A DNA stretch of 63,861 bases from Burkholderiaceae bacterium (GCA_023653025.1 JAMNXS010000007.1:1-63861); one strand, 5' to 3'. Counted from the first letter of the stretch, positions 25,173-35,292 are shown. Notes: a model not told the origin generated them from the letters alone. Numbers and translations are program-made.

Positions 25173-28100
25173 TCAGGCCGCGTGCCGCCCGCCCTCCGGC
25201 ACAGATCCCGCATTCAGCTGCGCCAGCAGCTTCGCTTCCTTCTCCTTTGCATTGCGCAGGTGCCTCTCCTTCACATGACCGTAGCCGCGAATCTCTTCCG
25301 GGATCCGCGCGACCTCGGTCACCAGCGGCAGCCGCTCGCGCGTCAGTGACGCGCACAGGCCGGCGATGGTCTCGCGGTAGGACGTAATCAGCGCGCGCTC
25401 GGTCTTGCGCTCCTCCGTGTGGCCGAAAGGATCAAGCATGCTGCCGCGCAGGAAGCGCATCTTCGCCAGCAGCGGGAATACCTTGCCGACCCAGCTGCCG
25501 TATTGCTGCTTGACGAGGTGGCCGTTGGCGTCGCGCCTAGACAGCAGCGGCGGCGCGAGGTGGTAGTTGACCGCGTAGTCGCCCTCGAACATGTTGGCAA
25601 TCCGCGCCTTGAAAGCCGGGTCGCTGTGCAACCGCGCGACTTCGTATTCATCCTTGTAGGACATCAACTTGAACAGGTAGCGCGCCACCGCCTCGGTCAG
25701 CCGCAGCGGCTCGTCCGGGTCGACCACGCGCGACTCGTCGGCGCGCACGCGCTCGACGAAGTCGCGGTAGCTCTGTGCATAGCCGGCATTCTGGTAGCCG
25801 GTGAGGAAATCCGCGCGGCGGCGGATCACTTCGTCCAGCGTCGGCTGGCGCTTGAACTCGATCACCTGCGCCGGCGCCAGCGACTTCACCTCCTGCTCGA
25901 CCGTCGCCGGGTCGTGCGCGGCGAGCCGGCCCCAGGCGAAGGACTGCTGGTTGAAATCGACCGACACGCCGTTCAGTTCGATCGCCTTCAGCAGCGCCGC
26001 CTCCGACAGCGGCACCCAGCCGCGCTGCCATGCGTAGCCGAGCATGAACATGTTGGTCGCGATCGAGTCGCCCATCAGGGCCGTCGCCAGCCGTCCGGCC
26101 TGGACCGCATCGACCCGGTCGGCGCCGCAGGCCTCGCGAACGGTCTCGACCGAGACGGCATCCGGATAGCTCCAGTCCGGGTTCTTGACGAAGGCTGCCG
26201 TGGGCGCCAGCGTCGCGTTCACAACCGCATGCGTGCGTCCCTGTCCCATGCGCGAGACCGCATCCTTGCTGGCCGAGACCAGCACGTCGCAGCCGATCAG
26301 CAGGTCGGCCGCGCCGGTGCCGACGCGCGTGGCGAAAATGTGGTCATCCGACGCGGCCAGCCGCACATGCGACATCACCGGCCCGCCTTTCTGGGCCAGC
26401 CCGCTCATGTCGAGCACCGTGCAGGCCTTGCCGGCCACGTGCGCGGCCATCGCGAGGATCTGGCCGACCGTCACGACGCCGGTACCGCCGATGCCGGTGA
26501 CGAGCACGCCGTAGGGCTGCGCGAGTTCCGGCAGCCGGGGCTGCGGCAGGGCCTTTGCGCGCTCGAGCGCCGTGGCGCGGGCGGCGTCGCGACCGGCTGC
26601 CTTCTTCGGCTTTTTCAGCTGTCCGCCCTCGACCGTCACGAAGCTCGGACAGAAGCCGGTCACGCAGGAAAAGTCCTTGTTGCAGGTCGACTGGTTGATC
26701 TGGCGCTTGCGACCGAACTCGGTCTCTAGCGGCTCGACCGACAGGCAGTTGGATTTGACGCTGCAATCGCCGCAGCCTTCGCACACCAGTTCGTTGATCA
26801 CGGCACGCTTGGCTGGATCCGGATACGCGCCGCGCTTGCGGCGGCGGCGCTTTTCGGACGCGCAGGTCTGGTCGTAGATGATGGCCGATACGCCCTTCAC
26901 CTCGCGCAGCTCGCGCTGCACGGCATCGAGTTCGCTGCGATGGCGGATCGTCACGCCCGGCGCCCAGTCGGTTCCGGCCGGGTACTTGTCCGGCTCGTCG
27001 GTGACGACGATGATGGGCGTAACGCCCTCGGCCGCGACCTGGCGCGAGATGGTGGCCGGGTCGAGCGGGCCGTCATGCGTCTGGCCGCCGGTCATGGCCA
27101 CCGCGTCGTTGAACAGGATCTTGTAGGTCATGTTGACCTTGGCGGCGGCGGCCGCCCGGATCGCCAGCAGGCCCGAGTGGTAATAGGTGCCGTCGCCGAT
27201 ATTGGCGAACACGTGCTTCTCTTCGGTGAACGGCGCCTCGCCGATCCAGGTCGAGCCTTCGGCGCCCATGTGCGTGAAGGTCGCGGTCGAGCGGTCCATC
27301 CACAGCGCCATGTAATGACAGCCGATACCGGCTAACGCGCGGCTGCCGTCGGGCACGCGGGTCGACGTGTTGTGCGGGCAGCCCGAGCAGAAATACGGAA
27401 TCCGGTCCTTCTGCGGATCGGACTTGCCGGCCTTCAGAACGGCCTCCTTGGCCTCGATGTACGCAAGCCGCTCCTGCACGCGCTGCTCGACCGGGTGGCC
27501 GGCGAAATAGGTCGAGATGCGCGCGGCGATCGCGCGCGCGATCTGCGCCGGGTTCAATTCATAGGTGGCCGGCAGCAGCCAGTCGCCGTGGCCGGCGCGG
27601 CGCGTGTTGCTCCATTCGCCGGTATCGTCGAACTTGCCGACCACGCGCGGCCGCACGTCGTCACGCCAGTTGTAGAGCTCTTCCTTGAGCTGGTACTCGA
27701 GCAATTGCCGCTTTTCCTCGACCACCATGATCTCTTCCAGCCCGGTCGCGAACTCGCGCACGCCGGAGGCCTCGAGCGGCCAGGTCATGCCGACCTTGTA
27801 GAGGCGCAGGCCGATGTCGCGCGCGACCTCCTCGTCGATGCCGAGGTCGTCCAGCGCCTGCCGCGTATCGAGATAGGCCTTGCCGGCGGTGAGGATGCCG
27901 ATGCGCGCGCGCGGGCTGTCCCAGACCACGCGATTCAGGCGGTTGGCACGCGCATACGCGAGCGCCGCATACCACTTGTAATTGACCAGCCGCGCCTCCT
28001 GGTCGAGCACGGCGTCGGGCCAGCGGATGTTGAGGCCGGCGGCAGGCATGTCGAAATCGTCGGGCAGCGCGATCTGCACGCGGTCGGGATCGACGTCGAC

Positions 28101-28763
28101 GGTCGCGCCCGATTCCACCACGTCGGTCACGCACTTCATCGCGACCCACAGGCCGGTGTAGCGGCTCATCGCCCAGCCATGCAGGCCGTAGTCCAGATAC
28201 TCCTGCACCGATGCCGGATACAGCACCGGAATGCCGCAGGCCTTGAGGATGTGCTCGCTCTGGTGCGCATTGGTCGAAGACTTGGCCGCATGGTCGTCGC
28301 CGGCCAGCACCAGCACGCCGCCGTGCTTCGCGCTGCCGGCGCCGTTGGCGTGCTTGAAGACGTCGCCGCAGCGGTCGACCCCCGGCCCCTTGCCGTACCA
28401 CATCGAGAACACGCCATCGACCTTCGCACCGGGGAAGAGGTTGACCTGCTGCGTGCCCCAGATGCTGGTGGCGGCGAGATCTTCGTTGACGCCGGGCTGG
28501 AAGCGTACCTGATGCGCTTCCAGATGCTTCTTCGCCTTCATCGCAGTCTGGTCGACGCTGCCCAGCGGCGAGCCGCGGTAGCCGGAAATGTAGCCGGCCG
28601 TGTTCAGACCGGCGGCGAGGTCGCGCTGGCGCTGCATCATCGGCAGCCGGATCAGCGCCTGGGTGCCGGTCAGGAACACGCGGCCGCTGGCCAGCGTGTA
28701 CTTGTCGTCCAGGGAAATGGCCTCTGGCGTCAGGGCCTGCTGCGCGCTCAACGGTGCGTTCAT
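25173..28763 (-). CDS. Indolepyruvate ferredoxin oxidoreductase family protein (fused subunits)
   Basis: A 1196-residue thiamine-diphosphate enzyme that oxidatively decarboxylates aryl- or branched 2-oxo acids to acyl-CoA. The N-terminal pyrimidine-binding domain shows YISGYRGSPLGSVD; the TPP-binding middle shows CSGCPHNTSTRVPDGSRALAGIGCH and NIGDGTYYHSG. A Cys-rich insert (CEGCGDCSVKSNC, then CNKDFSCVTGFCPSF) suggests iron-sulfur clusters, and the C-terminal gamma domain begins VLVTGIGGTGVVTVGQIL. The ATG at 28763 follows GGAGGAG. A LysR gene diverges from it and probably regulates it. Confidence 0.94.
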   Translation of the reverse strand: MNAPLSAQQALTPEAISLDDKYTLASGRVFLTGTQALIRLPMMQRQRDLAAGLNTAGYISGYRGSPLGSVDQTAMKAKKHLEAHQVRFQPGVNEDLAATSIWGTQQVNLFPGAKVDGVFSMWYGKGPGVDRCGDVFKHANGAGSAKHGGVLVLAGDDHAAKSSTNAHQSEHILKACGIPVLYPASVQEYLDYGLHGWAMSRYTGLWVAMKCVTDVVESGATVDVDPDRVQIALPDDFDMPAAGLNIRWPDAVLDQEARLVNYKWYAALAYARANRLNRVVWDSPRARIGILTAGKAYLDTRQALDDLGIDEEVARDIGLRLYKVGMTWPLEASGVREFATGLEEIMVVEEKRQLLEYQLKEELYNWRDDVRPRVVGKFDDTGEWSNTRRAGHGDWLLPATYELNPAQIARAIAARISTYFAGHPVEQRVQERLAYIEAKEAVLKAGKSDPQKDRIPYFCSGCPHNTSTRVPDGSRALAGIGCHYMALWMDRSTATFTHMGAEGSTWIGEAPFTEEKHVFANIGDGTYYHSGLLAIRAAAAAKVNMTYKILFNDAVAMTGGQTHDGPLDPATISRQVAAEGVTPIIVVTDEPDKYPAGTDWAPGVTIRHRSELDAVQRELREVKGVSAIIYDQTCASEKRRRRKRGAYPDPAKRAVINELVCEGCGDCSVKSNCLSVEPLETEFGRKRQINQSTCNKDFSCVTGFCPSFVTVEGGQLKKPKKAAGRDAARATALERAKALPQPRLPELAQPYGVLVTGIGGTGVVTVGQILAMAAHVAGKACTVLDMSGLAQKGGPVMSHVRLAASDDHIFATRVGTGAADLLIGCDVLVSASKDAVSRMGQGRTHAVVNATLAPTAAFVKNPDWSYPDAVSVETVREACGADRVDAVQAGRLATALMGDSIATNMFMLGYAWQRGWVPLSEAALLKAIELNGVSVDFNQQSFAWGRLAAHDPATVEQEVKSLAPAQVIEFKRQPTLDEVIRRRADFLTGYQNAGYAQSYRDFVERVRADESRVVDPDEPLRLTEAVARYLFKLMSYKDEYEVARLHSDPAFKARIANMFEGDYAVNYHLAPPLLSRRDANGHLVKQQYGSWVGKVFPLLAKMRFLRGSMLDPFGHTEERKTERALITSYRETIAGLCASLTRERLPLVTEVARIPEEIRGYGHVKERHLRNAKEKEAKLLAQLNAGSVPEGGRHAA

Positions 28764-28916
28764 GACGGTCTCCTCCGCTTTTTTCGGTATCTGCCGCAAA
28801 GTATAGGCAGCGGCACAGGTATCGTAAAATCACAAATAGAGAAGCTTCGCATCCATAAAACAGATACCTGCCCTGCTGCACCGCAGCGCCCGCGAGGCGG
28901 TGCCGAAGGAATTGCC

Positions 28917-29825
28917 ATGTCGGTCAACAACGTTACCCTGCGCCAATTGCGCTACTTCGTCTCGGCCGCGCGCAACGGCCAGTTCTCGATGGCGGCCAGC
29001 AGCGAGAATGTGTCGCAGTCGGCAATCACGAACGCTGTGCTGTCGCTCGAGAAGGAACTGGGCGTGCGCCTGTTCGACCGCCTCGCGCAGGGCGTGTCGC
29101 TGACCGCCGACGGACAGGATTTTTTCCACCACGCCTGCCACATCCTCGATTCGGTGCGTGACGCGACGCACAAGCCGCGCTTTCGCAATGCCAAGCTGCG
29201 CGGCACGGTCAGCGTCGCGGCGTCGTACACGGTGCTCGGCTATTTCCTGCCGGACCTGCTCGCGCGCTTCCGGGCCAGCTATCCGGACGTGGAAATCGAC
29301 CTGCGCGATCTGCCGCGCGACGCGATCGAGCAGGCGGTGCTGAGCCGCGAGGTCGACCTCGGCGTGCTGATCCTGTCGAACGTCGCCAGGCTGGCACGGT
29401 TCGGTCATGCGGTGCTGGTGCGTTCGCGCCGGCAGCTGTGGGTGGCTCCCGGCCACCCGCTGGCGCAGATGGCCTCGCCGTCGCTGAAGGAGATTGCGCA
29501 ACATCCGTACATCATGATGACCGCCGACGAGGCCGAGGAATCGACGCTCGCCTATTGGCGCTCGCGTCGCATCCGCCCGAACATCGTGTTCCGCACGATG
29601 TCGATGGAAGCCGTGCGCGGACTGGTGGCGCATGGGTTCGGCGTCACGGCGCTGTCGGACATGGTGTTCCGGCCATGGTCGCTGGAAGGCAAGCGGATCG
29701 AGGCGCGGCCGATACTCGACGTGGTGCCGCCGATGGAAGTCGGCGCGATCTGGCATCCGCAATCGGCGATGAGCCCGTCGGCCGATGCGCTGCAGCAGTT
29801 CCTGCTGCATGCCTACGGCTACTGA
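28917..29825 (+). CDS. LysR family transcriptional regulator
   Basis: A 302-residue regulator with an N-terminal winged helix-turn-helix (VTLRQLRYFVSAARNGQFSMAASSENVSQSAITNAVLSLEKELGVRLF, split over about 6-55) and a periplasmic-binding-protein-like effector domain (about 92-300). It is divergent from the indolepyruvate oxidoreductase gene across a 153-bp spacer, the classic arrangement for a LysR regulator and its target. The effector is probably an aromatic 2-oxo acid or amino acid; this is inferred from context only. Confidence 0.92.
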   Translation: MSVNNVTLRQLRYFVSAARNGQFSMAASSENVSQSAITNAVLSLEKELGVRLFDRLAQGVSLTADGQDFFHHACHILDSVRDATHKPRFRNAKLRGTVSVAASYTVLGYFLPDLLARFRASYPDVEIDLRDLPRDAIEQAVLSREVDLGVLILSNVARLARFGHAVLVRSRRQLWVAPGHPLAQMASPSLKEIAQHPYIMMTADEAEESTLAYWRSRRIRPNIVFRTMSMEAVRGLVAHGFGVTALSDMVFRPWSLEGKRIEARPILDVVPPMEVGAIWHPQSAMSPSADALQQFLLHAYGY

Positions 29826-29918
29826 CGAGCGGGCTCTGTAACAAGCAGTAAACCCGCGGGCCGCCGCCGGCACCGCGCATGACAATCCTGCCATCAACCA
29901 CCCGCTGAAAGGACCATC

Positions 29919-30407
29919 ATGAAGCAGCTCTCACGCCTCCTCGTCGCCGCCGCCGGCTTGCTGATCGGCAGCGCCGCGCTCGCCGACCATCACGGCGGCG
30001 GCATGCATGAACATCAGGGCAAGGACGCCCGGATGCCGATGTTCGGTCTGTTCGACGAAAACAAGGACGGCAAGCTCAGCCGCGACGAAGTACAGAAGGG
30101 CGTCGACAAGATGTTCGCCGACATCGACGCCAACAAGGACGGCACGATCTCGCAAGACGAGATGCGCGCGCATCACAAGACCATGCACGACAAGATGCAA
30201 TCGCAGATGCAGGAACGCTGGAAGGCCGCCGACAAGGATGGCGACGGCGCGCTCAGCCGGGCCGAGGTCGATGCCGCGAAGATGCCGATGCTCTCGCGCG
30301 ATTTCGACAAGTTCGATGCCGACAAGGACGGCAAGCTGACGGCCGACGAAATGCGCAATGCGATGATGCAGCGCCGCCAGGGCGGCGCCGCGCCGAAAGC
30401 GCAATAG
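29919..30407 (+). CDS. Periplasmic EF-hand calcium-binding protein
   Basis: A 162-residue exported protein with a signal peptide (to about ALADH, residue 22), a short His/Met-rich stretch and four EF-hand loops at 46-57 (DENKDGKLSRDE), 70-81, 105-116 and 133-144. Each loop keeps Asp at position 1 and Glu at 12, so calcium binding is likely. It may buffer calcium or act as a calcium-responsive periplasmic protein; no partner is evident. A clear terminator follows. Confidence 0.9.
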   Translation: MKQLSRLLVAAAGLLIGSAALADHHGGGMHEHQGKDARMPMFGLFDENKDGKLSRDEVQKGVDKMFADIDANKDGTISQDEMRAHHKTMHDKMQSQMQERWKAADKDGDGALSRAEVDAAKMPMLSRDFDKFDADKDGKLTADEMRNAMMQRRQGGAAPKAQ

Positions 30408-30453
30408 GCGGCGCCCGACCCTCTGCTCCGAAACCGCGCCTCGCGGCGCGTTG

Positions 30454-30485
30454 CGGGCCCGTTCACGGCAATGGGCCCGTTTTTT
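30454..30485 (+). terminator. Rho-independent terminator after EF-hand gene
   Basis: A 7-bp stem CGGGCCC/GGGCCCG (30454-30460 and 30473-30479) with a 12-base loop, followed by six Ts. It lies 47 bp after the EF-hand stop and just at the convergent end of cca. Confidence 0.85.
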
Positions 30486-31734
30486 ACGTCTGTCCGATCA
30501 CCTGCGCCACGGCCTGCACGCGCGCGGCATGTATGGCTTGCGCGATCTTGTCGGCCGGACGCTGCGGCGTGCGCGCCATGACATAGGCCGCGATGGCGCC
30601 GGCATGGACGGCCTGTGCGGCCGCCAGCGCGGCCTGCAGCAGCGGCTTCTGCGGATAGGGCCGGTCGGCAAAGCCCGCGCGCCCGAGGTGGTCGCATTCG
30701 CTGGCATCGAGCAGGGCGGCGAAACGCGCCGGCTTCCTGAACGCGTCGCTGCGCTCGAACAGCTTGACCATGGTCGCCGCGCGCATTTCCTGCGCGCGCG
30801 ACACCGTGCCATGCTCGCGCGCGGTCAGCAGCGCCAGGTCGCGCACGTCGTTCTGTACCTTCAGCCGCTGGCAGGCCTGACCGACCAGAGCGACGCCGCG
30901 CGCCTCATGCGCGATATGGCGCGGCCACTCGGCCGGATCGGTGTCGCCCTTGCCGAGGTCATGCATCAGCGCGGCAAAGCGCGTGGCCAGCGGCAATCCG
31001 CGCCGTGCGGCGGCATCGACCACCATCATGACGTGAACGAAGGCATCGATCTCGGGATGGTGCTGCGCCGGCTGCGGCACGCCGGCCAGCGCATCGAGTT
31101 CAGGCAGGATGCGCGCCAGCGCGCCGCAGTCGCGCAGCACGGCGAACATGCGGGACGGCCGGGCCTCCATCAGGCCGCGCGACAATTCCTGCCATACCCG
31201 CTCGGGCACCAGCGCGTCGACCTCGCCGCAGGCGACCATGGACTGCATCAGCGACTGCGTCGCCGGCGCGACCGTGAAGTCGGTGAAGCGGGCGGCGAAG
31301 CGGGCCACGCGCAGGATGCGCACCGGATCCTCGGCAAACGCGTCCGACACATGGCGGAACAGCCGGTGCTCGAGATCGGCGCGGCCGCCGCAGGGGTCGA
31401 CCAGCGTGCCGTCCTCGGCCTGCGCGATCGCGTTGATGGTCAGGTCGCGCCGCTGCAGGTCCTGCTCGAGCGTGACGTCGGGCGCGGCATGAAAGGCAAA
31501 GCCCGCGTAGCCGGGCGCGGTCTTGCGCTCGGTGCGCGCGAGCGCGTATTCCTCGTGCGTCTGCGGGTGCAGGAATACCGGGAAGTCCTTGCCGACTGCC
31601 ACGAAACCGGCGGCGCGCATCTGCTCGGGCGTGGCGCCGACGACCACATGGTCGCGGTCCTGCACCGGCAGGCCGAGCAGTGCGTCGCGCACGGCGCCGC
31701 CGACCACATAGGTCCGCCACTCGGCCATCGTCAT
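30484..31734 (-). CDS. cca: Multifunctional CCA tRNA nucleotidyltransferase
   Basis: A 416-residue class II CCA-adding enzyme with an extra HD phosphohydrolase domain. The nucleotidyltransferase head has VVGGAVRDALLG and the carboxylates of VQDRDHVVVG, then TINAIAQ and DPVRILRVARFAARF; the HD domain shows RFAALMHDLGKG (about 240-280). It repairs or completes the 3' CCA end of tRNAs. The ATG at 31734 overlaps the upstream stop (ATGA); ATG at 31728 is an equally good start. It is co-directional with the NDUFA9-like and slt genes. Confidence 0.96.
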   Translation of the reverse strand: MTMAEWRTYVVGGAVRDALLGLPVQDRDHVVVGATPEQMRAAGFVAVGKDFPVFLHPQTHEEYALARTERKTAPGYAGFAFHAAPDVTLEQDLQRRDLTINAIAQAEDGTLVDPCGGRADLEHRLFRHVSDAFAEDPVRILRVARFAARFTDFTVAPATQSLMQSMVACGEVDALVPERVWQELSRGLMEARPSRMFAVLRDCGALARILPELDALAGVPQPAQHHPEIDAFVHVMMVVDAAARRGLPLATRFAALMHDLGKGDTDPAEWPRHIAHEARGVALVGQACQRLKVQNDVRDLALLTAREHGTVSRAQEMRAATMVKLFERSDAFRKPARFAALLDASECDHLGRAGFADRPYPQKPLLQAALAAAQAVHAGAIAAYVMARTPQRPADKIAQAIHAARVQAVAQVIGQT

Positions 31735-32642
31735 CCGCGCAGGTAATCGGGCGCCACCGCCTCCAGCGGCGTCGGGGCCCAGTGCGGCGGCAGCGGATGC
31801 CGGCCGCTGGCGACATTGTCGGCCTTCATCGAATCGAGATTGTCGCGGCTCATCAGCGGGCCGCCCGGCATCCATTCGAGCATCAGCGCCTGCAGGCGCG
31901 CTGCCGCTGCCGGCAGCGGAATGACCATGCGGCGATGGCCGCTGTAGGTACCGGCCAGCCGCACCAGTTCGCGCAGCGTGTAGACGCGCGGCCCGACCAG
32001 CTCGAAGACCTGGCCGACGCTGGCCGGATCGTCGAGCGCATCGGCAAACGCGCGCGCGACGTCGCCGACGTAGACCGGCTGGAAGCTGGCGTCGGCGCCA
32101 CCGAGCGGCATGACCGGCGCGAGCGCCTGCAGCTTCGCGAACAGGTTAAGGAAGCTGTCGCCGGGACCGAACACAACCGAGGGCCGGAACGCCGTCACCT
32201 GCAAGCCGGGCGCCTCGCGGATGATCTGTTCGCCGGCGGCCTTCGAGCGCAGGTACATCGACGGCCCGCCGGCCGACGCGCCGAGCGCGCTCATGTGCAG
32301 CACGCGCGTCCGATGATGACGCGCGCACATCCGCGCCAGGAGCCGTAGCAGCGCCACGTGCGCATGCTCGAACGCGGGCCCCCACGGGTGGCCGGGCCGC
32401 GAGTGCAGCACGCCGACGAGGTTGATGACGGCATCGGCCTGCGGCAGCAGGCGGTCGAGTTCGCGCTCGTCGAAGATGTCGGCTTCGACCACCCGCACGG
32501 TCGGCAGCACCGACAGCTGCTTCGCACGAGCCAGACGCCGGGTCGGCACGATCACGCGCCGGCCGTCGGCGGCCAGCCGGGCCGCGATGCGCGAGCCGAT
32601 GAAGCCGCTGCCGCCGATCAGGAGTATCGATTCATGTCGCAT
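31731..32642 (-). CDS. NDUFA9-like NAD(P)-binding protein (atypical SDR)
   Basis: A 303-residue Rossmann-fold protein beginning MRHESILLIGGSGFIGSRIA. It has VVEADIFDERELDRLLPQADAVINLVGVLHS and VLHMSALGA, typical of the complex I NDUFA9-like atypical SDR group; a YxxxK pair appears in YLRSKAAGE. Members bind nucleotide cofactors and are often linked with lipid or quinone metabolism; the exact role is unknown. It lies 8 bp downstream of slt and overlaps cca, implying a three-gene transcript. Confidence 0.87.
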   Translation of the reverse strand: MRHESILLIGGSGFIGSRIAARLAADGRRVIVPTRRLARAKQLSVLPTVRVVEADIFDERELDRLLPQADAVINLVGVLHSRPGHPWGPAFEHAHVALLRLLARMCARHHRTRVLHMSALGASAGGPSMYLRSKAAGEQIIREAPGLQVTAFRPSVVFGPGDSFLNLFAKLQALAPVMPLGGADASFQPVYVGDVARAFADALDDPASVGQVFELVGPRVYTLRELVRLAGTYSGHRRMVIPLPAAAARLQALMLEWMPGGPLMSRDNLDSMKADNVASGRHPLPPHWAPTPLEAVAPDYLRG

Positions 32643-32650
32643 CAACGGCC

Positions 32651-34624
32651 TCAGGGCAGGTCGCCGAGTTCGGCGAGGTTGGCGTCGCGCGGCGCCACGG
32701 CGCCCAGGCGCGCTTTCAGCGACTGCGGACGATTCTCGAAATGCGCGGCATACCAGGTGGCATTGGCCAGCACGTTCTTCACGTAGCCGCGCGTCTCGGA
32801 AAAAGGAATGGTCTCCGCGAAAATGGCGCCCTCGACCGGTCGCTCGAGCGACGAGCGCCATAGCCGCGGCCGGCTGGGTCCGGCGTTGTAGGCCGCCGTC
32901 GCCAGCGTCTGCGAGCCGCCGAGGTTGGCCAGCACCATGTTCAGGTACTGAGTACCGAGCGTGATGTTGGTACGGATGTCGTTTAGGCCCGACAGCGAGA
33001 AGCCGGTCATGCCGATCTTCTTCGCCACGTAATTTGCGGTGTTGGGCATGATCTGCATCAGCCCGGAAGCGCCGACGACCGAGCGGGCGCTCTTGATGAA
33101 GCGCGACTCCTGCCGGATCAGGCCGTACACCCAGGCCTTGTCGAGGCCGAGGCTCTGCGTCGCGCCGTGCATGATGTCGTCATGCGGCGACGGGTAGCGA
33201 TGGCTCATATCGATCTCGGTCTTCGCGCGGTCGGCGCTGGCCACCATGCGATCGAGCGCGTCGCTCTGGCGAGCGAATTCGGCTGCTGCCAGCAGTTGAC
33301 GCTCGCCGAGGCGGCGTAATTGCCAGTTCCATTCGCGGTTGCCCTCGAAGCGTAGCTCGAGCTCGTAGAATTTGAGCGCATGGCGCAGGCCCGGATTGGC
33401 AGCGGCTTCGGCAATCTCTTCGGCGCTCGCCGGCACCGGCCTCGGCAGCGGCGCGATCTGCAGCCCGAGTTCCTCGCTGGCCAGCAGGCCGTAGAAATGC
33501 GGCTGGCCCGCGAGCTGCTGGTAGTGGCGCTGGGCATCGTCGGCCTTGCCCTGCGCGGCAGCGGCGCGGCCGCGCCAGTAGATCCATGCGGGATCTTTCT
33601 GCAGCTCGCGCGGCATCGCCTCGATGGCCCGGACCACCATGGGCCAATCGCCGGCGCGCAGCGCAGCGCGCGCGCGCCACTGGTAACCGTCCTGTGACAG
33701 CGGCGCGTCCCAGGTGCGGCGCCAGTAAGCTGGCGCTTCCCTGGCCAGCGCCAGCGAGGCCGGCAAGGCAATCTGCGACCACGCGATCGCCTGCTCCGCC
33801 GGATTCAGGCGCGGCAGCGCCTTTTCGAGTGCGCGCACGGCCTTCTCGTGGCTGTCGCGCGCGACGCGCCCGAGCGCAATCAGGAAAACCTCGCGCGATG
33901 CGCGGCCGGCGGCCGCGCCGCGCTCGACGATGGCCGCCGGCTTGTCGATGGCCTGCGGTATCAGGCTGGCATTGACATCGGCAAAGGCGGCGATGCGGCG
34001 CGCGGTGGCGCCCTGCCCGTACTCGACCGCGAGCCGCACCTGGCGCCAGACGTCGGCGTCGGTGAATTTCTTCTCGTCGGCCAGCCGGCCGATCAGGTCG
34101 ACGCAGGCCTCGCCGTAGTACTTGGGCTGCACCAGCAAGTCGCGCGCCGCATGGGCGACGTCGTCGCCCCGGGCCAGCCGCGACATCAGCGCATAGCACT
34201 TGACCTGGGTATCGTCGTTCAGTACGAAACGTGAGGCCTGTTCGTCGAACACGTTCCAGTCGCGCGCGCGGCCGAGCAGCAGCAGCCAGTCGTTGCGCAA
34301 GCGGTCCGCGATGGCGGTGCCGTCATGGCGATCGAGGAAGCTGCGGATCTCGCCTGCCGGCGCGGAGACAAGACGCGGGTAGAGCCGGTAGTAATCGACG
34401 TAGGAGGGAATGGGGTAGTTGGCCAGTCGCGCCGCGAGCCGGCCGGATTCGGCGATGTCGCCGCGCAGCGAGGCCTCGCGCAGGGCAACGAAGTCGGCAT
34501 CAGCCGGCGAGGCCGCCAGCGTCGCACGCCGGGCTCCGTTGGCCATGGCCGACTGGAGCGGCAGCAACGCAGCAGCGCCGACGCAGACGGCAAGGCCCGC
34601 AAGCCAGAGAGAGGAACGCTTCAT
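32651..34624 (-). CDS. slt: Soluble lytic murein transglycosylase (Slt70 type)
   Basis: A 657-residue periplasmic enzyme that cleaves peptidoglycan glycan strands to 1,6-anhydro products. It has a signal peptide (MKRSSLWLAGLAV, to about AMANG), a long superhelical alpha domain (about 40-470) and a C-terminal lysozyme-like catalytic domain. The domain carries GLIRQESRF (catalytic Glu), GLMQIMPNTA, NITLGTQYLN and TAAYNAGPSRPRLWR. I chose the ATG at 34624 because it gives a proper signal peptide; the frame is open ten codons further upstream. It is divergent from the 5-FCL gene. Confidence 0.95.
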   Translation of the reverse strand: MKRSSLWLAGLAVCVGAAALLPLQSAMANGARRATLAASPADADFVALREASLRGDIAESGRLAARLANYPIPSYVDYYRLYPRLVSAPAGEIRSFLDRHDGTAIADRLRNDWLLLLGRARDWNVFDEQASRFVLNDDTQVKCYALMSRLARGDDVAHAARDLLVQPKYYGEACVDLIGRLADEKKFTDADVWRQVRLAVEYGQGATARRIAAFADVNASLIPQAIDKPAAIVERGAAAGRASREVFLIALGRVARDSHEKAVRALEKALPRLNPAEQAIAWSQIALPASLALAREAPAYWRRTWDAPLSQDGYQWRARAALRAGDWPMVVRAIEAMPRELQKDPAWIYWRGRAAAAQGKADDAQRHYQQLAGQPHFYGLLASEELGLQIAPLPRPVPASAEEIAEAAANPGLRHALKFYELELRFEGNREWNWQLRRLGERQLLAAAEFARQSDALDRMVASADRAKTEIDMSHRYPSPHDDIMHGATQSLGLDKAWVYGLIRQESRFIKSARSVVGASGLMQIMPNTANYVAKKIGMTGFSLSGLNDIRTNITLGTQYLNMVLANLGGSQTLATAAYNAGPSRPRLWRSSLERPVEGAIFAETIPFSETRGYVKNVLANATWYAAHFENRPQSLKARLGAVAPRDANLAELGDLP

Positions 34625-34713
34625 GCAAGAGCCGGAGATGAGGATGGAATTCATTCTTTAGAATAGCATGCAGGTGTGATGCGTATCGTTGAAGGAAAAC
34701 CCCTTTTTCACTC

Positions 34714-35256
34714 ATGGAAAAACTGTCAGACAAGGCGCAACTGCGCCGCGACCTGCTCGCCGCGCGGCGCGCGCTGCCTGCCGATGCAAAGCGGGAGGCC
34801 GATGCGCGAATCGCCCGCCGCTTGTCGCAATGGCTTGCGGATCATCAGGTGAAGCTGCTCGGCGGCTATCTGGCCATGGCCGGTGAGCCGGACCTGTCGG
34901 CGCTGTACGCGGAGCTGCCGTCGCGCGGCATCGAACTGCTGCTGCCGGTGGTGCTGGAGAAGCAGCAGCCGCTGGTATTCGTGCGCTGGCGCCCGGGCGA
35001 TGCGCTCGCGCGCGACGCGAGCGGCACGATGGCGCCGTCCGCACGCGGCGATTACCTGCAGCCCGATGCCGTGCTCGCGCCCTGCATCGGTTTCACGCAG
35101 GAGAATCTGCGGCTCGGCTTCGGCGGCGGCTATTTCGACCGCACGCTGGCGCGGTCGCCGCGACCGGCGTCCATCGGCATTGCGTATCAGTTCGGCAAGG
35201 CGAGCTTCGCGGCCGAGGCGCATGACGTGCCGCTGGATGTGATCATTACCGATTGA
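34714..35256 (+). CDS. 5-formyltetrahydrofolate cyclo-ligase
   Basis: A 180-residue ATP-dependent enzyme that converts 5-formyl-THF to 5,10-methenyl-THF. The ATP/Mg-binding loop RLGFGGGYFDRTLA (about 129-142) and the DYLQPDAVLAPCIGFTQEN segment are family signatures, and KAQLRRDLLAARRAL near the start is typical. It feeds the one-carbon pool used by MetF, whose gene lies just downstream on the other strand. It is a single-gene unit. Confidence 0.95.
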   Translation: MEKLSDKAQLRRDLLAARRALPADAKREADARIARRLSQWLADHQVKLLGGYLAMAGEPDLSALYAELPSRGIELLLPVVLEKQQPLVFVRWRPGDALARDASGTMAPSARGDYLQPDAVLAPCIGFTQENLRLGFGGGYFDRTLARSPRPASIGIAYQFGKASFAAEAHDVPLDVIITD

Positions 35257-35292
35257 TGCGGGAGTCGGCGGGACGCAACGCATCTGACACAG

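Noticed and set aside
27372-28916. A long plus-strand frame leading into the LysR gene, as if the regulator had a large N-terminal extension
   Set aside because: The extra part is antisense to the indolepyruvate oxidoreductase. The LysR family start (helix-turn-helix near residue 20) fits the ATG at 28917.
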